Part shown: positions 22,749 through 27,338 of the stretch, piece after piece
Layout: each line of letters starts with the position of its first letter
Numbering within the stretch: position 1 is the stretch's first letter
The notes under the pieces: model-generated
Databases searched by the model: none
The model's input: the letters and a program-made list of their open reading frames with translations, nothing else
What the model was told of the DNA's origin: nothing
From: JADJQU01 sp035490315
GTDB taxonomy: Bacteria > Planctomycetota > UBA1135 > GCA-002686595
Direction of reading: 5' to 3'
DNA length: 27,338 nucleotides
Assembly: GCA_035490315.1 (NCBI GenBank)
Contig: DATHET010000186.1
Location: forward strand, 1 to 27,338
Translations under genes and position numbers: made by a program

Positions 22749-23156
22749 ATGGAACTGTCCTACGTCAGAATGAAGGACGGCAGCGTCAATCTTTGTCTGG
22801 GCAAGGAATGGCCCGGCTTCAACCAAGCGCTTGCGGATTCCATCTCGTCTACACCGCCAAGAGGCTCCAAGGAGACTTCGATTTCGACCTATTGGATCGA
22901 CGAGGCACTCCGCGAGACTGAACACACGGACACGGCATCTGGAAGCCGTCGGTTCCAGGGCGGCAACTCCACCTCGTTCCGACTGGAGGGTTCGACCGTT
23001 CGGGCCTCGTCCGACTATGAGTTATTCGACGACGAGACCATGCCCGTCGAGCAATTCAGGTCACTCCTCGTCGCCTGGCGCGTGGAAGTCGAGCGTCTGA
23101 GATCGATCGAACCCATCGTGGTTTCAGAGACCTATCGTCGAAATCCGTCGCGTTAG
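22749..23156 (+). CDS. Small acidic protein of unknown function
   Basis: The product is 135 aa with no signal peptide or membrane segment. It begins with beta-type sequence (MELSYVRMKDGSVNLCLG), has a middle with FRLEGSTVRASSDYELFDDETMP, and ends in a helix-forming stretch PVEQFRSLLVAWRVEVERL. Small cytoplasmic proteins with this strand-rich front and F..LL..WR..V helix are common and mostly uncharacterised; some lie beside toxins, but no toxin is recognisable here. G+C is about 58%, clearly below the surrounding genes, which may mean recent acquisition. It is codirectional with the helical protein gene upstream. Confidence 0.65.
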   Translation: MELSYVRMKDGSVNLCLGKEWPGFNQALADSISSTPPRGSKETSISTYWIDEALRETEHTDTASGSRRFQGGNSTSFRLEGSTVRASSDYELFDDETMPVEQFRSLLVAWRVEVERLRSIEPIVVSETYRRNPSR

Positions 23157-23184
23157 GAGCTCGAGAGGTGGTGCCAGCGCGAGT

Positions 23185-23220
23185 CCGGCGATCGTGCCGC
23201 ATCCACATGCCGCCGGTTTT
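23185..23220 (+). terminator. Possible rho-independent terminator
   Basis: CCGGCG (23185-23190) pairs with CGCCGG (23211-23216), directly followed by TTTT (23217-23220), 28 bases after the stop of the small acidic protein gene. The 20-base loop and short T-run make it weak. Confidence 0.35.
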
Positions 23221-23228
23221 GCCTTCGC

Positions 23229-25550
23229 TCAAGGGCACACTACGAATTCGAGCCCTTCGGTCAGCGTGACGTTGTTCGGCGCGGGGAAGCCTTGATCGCG
23301 GCCGCACCACTGGCAGTTCACCAGGGTGCCCGCAATGCTGAGCCAAGGCTGCGGATGCCCGCCGAGGGATCCCGAGGCGAAAGCGTTCATGTCGATCGAG
23401 AAGACGCCCGAGCAATCGTTCGCCGGCAAAGCCGTGCCGCCCGAGTCGACGATCGGCGTGCGACGGATCGGCGATTTCAGGCACAGGGTTCCGCCCTGGA
23501 AAGGCATGGCGAGCCGACCGGTCGAGCCGTAGAGCAGGAACGCGCTCTTGCGATTGCGCACGTTGGTGCCGCTGACGATGAATTCCGACGCGTAGGAAGC
23601 GCTGGAGAATCCGCTCGCGTGGATCGCCGGCAGGCAGCCCTGCGAATTCAGCTTGGCCGTGCAGTACACCGTCCCCGAAGTGCAGGCCGTTCCGCGCAGC
23701 GCCAGCGTGTCCGTCGCTCCCGCCGCAATTGCGACGAACTTTTCGCCGCTGGACAAGCTCGGCACGTCGCATTGGAAGAACGTGTTATCCCCCCACGCGA
23801 AGACCGAGCCGTCGCTCGAGCGCGCGACCGTGTGCAGCGAGCCTGCCGCGATCTCGACGATGTTCGACGAGGAAGCGATCACGGGCACGTCGCACTGGCC
23901 TTCCCAGTCGCGTCCCCACGCGACCACCGCGCCGTCGCTGCGCAGGGCCGCGCTGTGGAACTCGCCGGCGGAGATCGCGACGTAGCGCGCGCCCAAAGGC
24001 AGCGCGGGCACGCTGCACTGGCCGAAGTCGTTCCGGCCCCAGGCCACGACCGACCCGTCGCTGCACATTGCGAGATTGTGATTCGCGGAAGTCGCGATCG
24101 CGGCGAAATCCACTCCCGCGGGCAGGGTCGGAACCTCGCACTGCTGGAACGAGTCGTCTCCCCAGGCGATCAGCGCCGCGTCGCTGCGCAGGGCCAGCGT
24201 ATGCAGGTTCCCAGCGGCGATCGCGACGTAGCTCTCCCCCGCCGCCAGCGCGGGCACCAGGCATTGGCCAGCGGAATTGTTGCCCCAGGCGACGACCGAT
24301 CCATCGCTGCAGCGCGCGGCGAAGTGTCTTTCCCCCGCGACCACGTCGACGAAGCTCACGCCGAGAGGCAGCAGGGGCGGGTTGGACTGGCCGAACTCGT
24401 TGCGTCCCCAGGCCACGAGCGAGCCGTCGGCGCGCAGCGCGGCGTGGATCTCGAGACCCGCGACTACTCGCGTGTATTCAGCGCTCGGCGGCGCGGACGG
24501 CACATTGCACTGGCTCTCCCAGTTGCGCCCCCAGACGGTGATCGACCCATCGTTGCGGCGCGCGAGCATGTGCCGCCAGCCCGGCGCGACCTGGAGGTAG
24601 CTCTCCCCCGCCGCCAATGCGGGCAGCTCGAGCTGGCTCCACAGGTTCTCTCCCCAGGCGACGTACGAGCCATCGCTGCGGCTCGCCACGCTCACATAGC
24701 CGCCCGCCGACATCTCGCCGTAGCTCATGCCGGGCGGCAGCACGGGGACGTCGCACTGACCGTCGCTGTTGTATCCCCAAGCGAGGATCGAGCCGTCGCT
24801 GAGGCGGGCCATCGAGTGGTACTCGCCAGCCGTGATCTCGACGACGCTCAAGCCCGGCGCGACCTGGGGCACGTCGCATTGACCGTAGTTGTTCCAACCC
24901 CAGGCGACGACCGCTCCATCGCTGCGGCGCGCGACGTTGTGGTAGACACCCGCGGCCAGCTCGACATAGCTCACTCCCGCCGGAAGCGCGGGCACGGAGC
25001 ACTGGCCATGGTTGTTGTAGCCCCAGGCCAGGATCGAACCATCGCTCAGCCGCGCCGCAGTGTGGTACACGCCCGGCGCGAGCTCGACGAAACTCACGCC
25101 CGGCGGCGCCGCGGGCACGTTGCACTGTCCCCAGTTGCTGTTGCCCCAGGCGATCATCGAGCCGTCGCTGAGCACGGCGGTGGAGTGGTACCAGCCTGCC
25201 TCGACGTCGACGGCGGTCACTCCGGGCGGCAGAGGCGGCGGGTTGCATTGACCCCATTCGTTCTCGCCCCACGCGACGATCGAGCCGTCGGAGCGAACCG
25301 CCAGGCTGTGGGAGCCGCCGCCCGAGACGTCGATGTACGAAGCCGTGGTCAGGCTGCTGTCGACGACTTGGGAGCCCCAGCCCTGGAGTCTTCCCTGGGC
25401 GGCGGCAGATGCGGGTGAATGCACCAGGGCGAAGACGGCCACGAACCCTAGGGAGATCGCCCGACCTGCTCGTCCGAGGGGGGCTGAAGGACTCTCCAGG
25501 ACCTCCCGATCCCCAGGCAACCGTCCCCCGCTTCGCCTCAGTGCATTCAT
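23229..25550 (-). CDS. Secreted RCC1-repeat propeller protein B with planctomycete C-terminal domain
   Basis: The product is 773 aa from the ATG at 25550, with a long charged lead before a signal-peptide core (AISLGFVAVFALVHSPASAAAQ, here as ISLGFVAVFALV and SPASAAAQ), cleaved near residue 51. The body has 13 complete 41-residue RCC1-type repeats (YVELAAGxYHxxARRSDGxxxAWGxNxxGQCxVPxLPxG). A half-repeat at the front (LQGWGSQVVDSS) and one at the back (FVAIAAGATDTLALRG) could close a fourteenth blade. Residues 629-773 are the shared four-cysteine domain (YCTAKLNSQGC, NDCSG, QWCGRDQGFPAPNN). It is a paralogue of protein A, 8 kb away, with the same architecture but higher G+C. No ribosome-binding site is obvious. 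Its function, presumably extracellular binding, is inferred only from architecture. Confidence 0.9.
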   Translation of the reverse strand: MNALRRSGGRLPGDREVLESPSAPLGRAGRAISLGFVAVFALVHSPASAAAQGRLQGWGSQVVDSSLTTASYIDVSGGGSHSLAVRSDGSIVAWGENEWGQCNPPPLPPGVTAVDVEAGWYHSTAVLSDGSMIAWGNSNWGQCNVPAAPPGVSFVELAPGVYHTAARLSDGSILAWGYNNHGQCSVPALPAGVSYVELAAGVYHNVARRSDGAVVAWGWNNYGQCDVPQVAPGLSVVEITAGEYHSMARLSDGSILAWGYNSDGQCDVPVLPPGMSYGEMSAGGYVSVASRSDGSYVAWGENLWSQLELPALAAGESYLQVAPGWRHMLARRNDGSITVWGRNWESQCNVPSAPPSAEYTRVVAGLEIHAALRADGSLVAWGRNEFGQSNPPLLPLGVSFVDVVAGERHFAARCSDGSVVAWGNNSAGQCLVPALAAGESYVAIAAGNLHTLALRSDAALIAWGDDSFQQCEVPTLPAGVDFAAIATSANHNLAMCSDGSVVAWGRNDFGQCSVPALPLGARYVAISAGEFHSAALRSDGAVVAWGRDWEGQCDVPVIASSSNIVEIAAGSLHTVARSSDGSVFAWGDNTFFQCDVPSLSSGEKFVAIAAGATDTLALRGTACTSGTVYCTAKLNSQGCLPAIHASGFSSASYASEFIVSGTNVRNRKSAFLLYGSTGRLAMPFQGGTLCLKSPIRRTPIVDSGGTALPANDCSGVFSIDMNAFASGSLGGHPQPWLSIAGTLVNCQWCGRDQGFPAPNNVTLTEGLEFVVCP
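23694..25383 (-). repeat. RCC1 tandem repeats (41 codons, about 123 bp each), 13 plus two half-repeats
   Basis: This is a coding repeat array with nearly uniform 123-bp units, each with a SDGS..AWG core and a VP.LP.G linker. Unit length is more regular than in the array at 13328-15022. Confidence 0.9.
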
Positions 25551-25802
25551 GCCGATACTTGTCGCTCGGCGCGGAATCCGAACGGGACTTGGGGATTCTT
25601 CCCTTCCGGATCCGCCCGAGGGGGCTGCGCGGGCCGAAGTCGATCCGGGTGCTGCCCCGCATCGCTGTGCGGAACTGCCATGCAGGGCGCTGTCGCTTCC
25701 GGCCCAAGTTGGCCACGCATCGCGAGGGGAAGATCCTCAGGCTCGGCGCGGTCAGGGAGGACGAGCAGCCGGGCGCTGGCCGGTCTTGCGCTGCCCCGCT
25801 CG

Positions 25803-26390
25803 TCAGCGGTTCGCGGACTGCGGCAGGCGCTCTTCCGAGACCTCGTAGAGCGACTTCAGCGCGGCGCGGAGGGCCTTGGCGATGCGCGGGTCGACGCGCG
25901 AGGCGAGGGCTTCGACCAGCTCGTGCGAAGCGGCCAGCGTGCGGTCGCGTCCGCCGTTGAACTTGGACCAGACCGCTTCTGCGTCCGGCGCGGCGCGCAG
26001 CTGGTTGACGAGGCTGTGCAGGTTGTGGAGCTTGTCGCAGGCCTTGACCGAAGCCGCCTCCGGCGACATGTGCGGCACCTTGTCGACGGCCGCCTGCTTG
26101 CGCTCGGCCCAGGTGCGCGACTTGTCCTCGGTGAGCTGCGCGACGATCCCGGCGACGTGGGCGCCGAATTCGGACTGAACGCGCTCGAGCGACCACTCGG
26201 GACAATCCTCGACCACGTCGTGCAGGAGTCCCGCGGCGACCACGTCGTCGTCGAGCCCGAAGCGCGCGAGCATCAGCGCGACGTGCATCGGGTGCGTCAC
26301 ATACGGACTCGCGTCGTCGCCCTTGCGGCTCTGGCCTTCATGCGCCGCGATCGCGGCGTGCAGGGCGCGCTCGATGACTTGCGAATACAT
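25803..26390 (-). CDS. Small HD-domain (p)ppGpp hydrolase (Mesh1/SpoT-HD-like)
   Basis: The product is 195 aa, close to the 180 or so of stand-alone Mesh1-type hydrolases, with no synthetase, TGS or ACT domain. The full metal and catalytic set of the RelA/SpoT hydrolase domain is visible: His33 (THPMHVA), His57-Asp58 and Glu61-Asp62 (LLHDVVED), then Asp119 and Asn123 (KACDKLHNL). The segment PHMSPEAASVKACDKLHNL is very typical. It should remove pyrophosphate from the alarmone (p)ppGpp in the cytoplasm, although some relatives act on NADPH or other nucleotides. Its ATG overlaps the stop of the upstream membrane-protein gene in a TGATG, which indicates translational coupling. A longer in-frame extension upstream is only a shadow of that gene. 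Confidence 0.88.
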   Translation of the reverse strand: MYSQVIERALHAAIAAHEGQSRKGDDASPYVTHPMHVALMLARFGLDDDVVAAGLLHDVVEDCPEWSLERVQSEFGAHVAGIVAQLTEDKSRTWAERKQAAVDKVPHMSPEAASVKACDKLHNLHSLVNQLRAAPDAEAVWSKFNGGRDRTLAASHELVEALASRVDPRIAKALRAALKSLYEVSEERLPQSANR

Positions 26391-27274
26391 CAGATCTGCA
26401 CGCCCAGGGGCTTGAGCGCGACGATGCCGAACAACATCGAGGCCAGGAAGAAGGTCAGGAGAATTCCGCCCTCGCCGCCGGGCAGCCAGCCGAGATCGCG
26501 CTCGGGGTAGGCGATCGCGACGCTCGCGAAGGGCGAATCGGAGGCGAAGCCCGCTTCGGCCGGCCACAGGGCGGGCCAGTGATCGGGATCGGTCAGGCGA
26601 TACCAGTCGCGGTTGTTGACGCGCCGCGGTTGCATCACGCGCAGGCTGGCGTCGCCGGCGCAGAAGAGCTTGGTTTCGGTCGCGGCATTGCCGAGCGCGA
26701 GCTTGATCTCGTGCACGCCGGACTTGGTCGCCGCGATCTCCTGATACGCGCGGCCCTCGCCGGGAATCCTGACGAGCTTCGAAAGCGCGACCACGCCGTC
26801 GGGCAGGCTGACCTTCAAGTCCTTGATCAGGCTCGCGGATTCCGGCTCGAGTTGGACTTCGAGCAGAGTCCCCGCCCCCGCGAGTTGCGCCATGGGATCG
26901 CTGGTCAAGGCGACCGGCGCGTAGGCGTAGCGCACCACGAACTGCGCGATCACGAACACGAAGGGAATCGCGAGCGGGATGAAAGGCCCGAAGTTGAGGC
27001 CCAGGTATTTGAAATTCCCGCCGAGGATCTTGAGCACCGAGGTCGACACGACGCGCAGATCATCCTGGAAAATCCGGATCGCGATGATGTGACCCTTGAG
27101 CCGGTCCTTGACGGCCTTGATGCGCCGCTGCGAGCTGATGTGCTTGAACGCGATCAAGGCGACCACGCCGAACACACCCGAAACGAGGATCAAGGCCCAG
27201 CCGACGCCCAGATACTCCAGCGGTGACAGAACCTGGTCGAACAACCAGGTCATCGCTCCGTTGAGGGCGTTCAT
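26390..27274 (-). CDS. Three-helix membrane protein with extracytoplasmic domain, possibly EMC3/DUF106-like
   Basis: The product is 294 aa. Membrane helices lie at about 25-44 (WALILVSGVFGVVALIAF), 97-117 (FIPLAIPFVFVIAQFVV) and 270-288 (ILLTFFLASMLFGIVAL). Between the first two is a basic helical stretch (KHISSQRRIKAVKDRLKGHI), which must be cytoplasmic. Between the second and third is a beta-rich domain of about 150 residues outside. The order helix, cytoplasmic helical segment, helix, helix resembles the DUF106/EMC3/TMCO1 branch of the YidC insertase superfamily, with an enlarged loop. That resemblance is topological and weakly sequence-based. It overlaps the HD hydrolase gene by one base and begins 27 bp after the stop of the gene at the right edge, so the three form a likely operon. 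Confidence 0.8.
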   Translation of the reverse strand: MNALNGAMTWLFDQVLSPLEYLGVGWALILVSGVFGVVALIAFKHISSQRRIKAVKDRLKGHIIAIRIFQDDLRVVSTSVLKILGGNFKYLGLNFGPFIPLAIPFVFVIAQFVVRYAYAPVALTSDPMAQLAGAGTLLEVQLEPESASLIKDLKVSLPDGVVALSKLVRIPGEGRAYQEIAATKSGVHEIKLALGNAATETKLFCAGDASLRVMQPRRVNNRDWYRLTDPDHWPALWPAEAGFASDSPFASVAIAYPERDLGWLPGGEGGILLTFFLASMLFGIVALKPLGVQI

Positions 27275-27301
27275 GCGGGGATCACGGAGAGCGTCGTCGG
27301 C

Positions 27302-27338
27302 TCAGCTGATGTAGCCAAGCCCGCGCAGCTTCTCGGTG
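27302..27338 (-). CDS. C-terminal end of a possible sulfatase/alkaline-phosphatase-like protein (partial)
   Basis: The minus-strand frame stops at TGA 27304-27302, and the last residues are TEKLRGLGYIS. Ends of the form LR.LGYI are characteristic of many bacterial sulfatase and type I phosphodiesterase-like proteins. Only 11 residues are visible, so this is a hint, not an assignment. It would be the first visible gene of the operon continuing with the membrane protein and HD hydrolase. Confidence 0.35.
   Translation of the reverse strand, partial: TEKLRGLGYIS

Noticed and set aside
13328..25383. Regularly spaced 123-bp repeats as possible CRISPR or minisatellite arrays
   Set aside because: The repeats are in frame, diverged at DNA level and encode RCC1 blades; there are no short identical repeats with unique spacers and no cas genes.
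25551..25802. Possible RNA gene or extra small gene between RCC1 protein B and the HD hydrolase
   Set aside because: I find no tRNA-like cloverleaf, riboswitch-like conserved boxes or convincing start with ribosome site; open frames there are extensions or shadows.

Overview
The window is GC-rich, roughly two-thirds G+C, and looks like a chromosomal segment of a member of the Planctomycetota, probably a deep or little-studied lineage. The assignment rests on recognition rather than a search. The main clues are three large secreted proteins (one FG-GAP propeller, two RCC1 propellers) that end in the same four-cysteine C-terminal domain beginning YCTAK.NS.GC, which I associate with secreted planctomycete proteins, and an ECF sigma factor with a long membrane-linked tail. 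There are no rRNA or tRNA genes, CRISPR arrays, phage genes or transposase genes, and no gene-free stretch exceeds 300 bases. The longest gene-poor stretches are 134-319 (holds an inverted repeat), 15127-15380 and 25551-25802; I see nothing convincing in the last two.

Layout. 1-133: tail of an ABC-transporter ATPase-like gene ending inside a long inverted repeat. 320-2587: secreted FG-GAP protein with an apparently copper-less cupredoxin-like domain. 2601-2693: second long inverted repeat between convergent genes. 2710-5816 (minus): hybrid sensor histidine kinase followed by a small secreted protein. 5954-10401 (plus): an 88-aa Sm-like small protein, a FIST sensor protein, a membrane-anchored rhodanese and a penicillin-acylase-family Ntn hydrolase. 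10514-12812 (plus): ECF sigma factor with a membrane-linked tail, then a CysQ-like phosphatase. 12892-15126 (minus): first RCC1 protein. 15381-18402: MocR-type regulator divergent from pdxS-pdxT, a self-contained vitamin B6 (PLP) synthesis locus. 18440-21908 (minus): Rieske oxygenase, an APC permease overlapping it by 4 bp, and a probable lipoprotein. 21932-22043: third long inverted repeat. 22080-23156 (plus): two unrecognised genes. 23229-25550 (minus): second RCC1 protein. 25803-27338 (minus): tail of a possible sulfatase-like gene, a three-helix membrane protein and a small HD-type (p)ppGpp hydrolase.

How the parts work together. PdxS and PdxT form PLP synthase, and the divergent MocR protein is its likely PLP-sensing regulator (PdxR). 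The Rieske oxygenase and permease look translationally coupled and probably import and oxidise an amine or amino-acid-like compound. The membrane protein and HD hydrolase are also coupled. The most unusual signals are the family of three long hairpins sharing the core CGGRGYCAGGT, the cupredoxin-like domain inserted in an Ig-like domain, the 14-blade count in both RCC1 proteins, and several start codons with a TANNNT -10-like hexamer only 5-7 bases upstream and no Shine-Dalgarno sequence, which suggests leaderless mRNAs.
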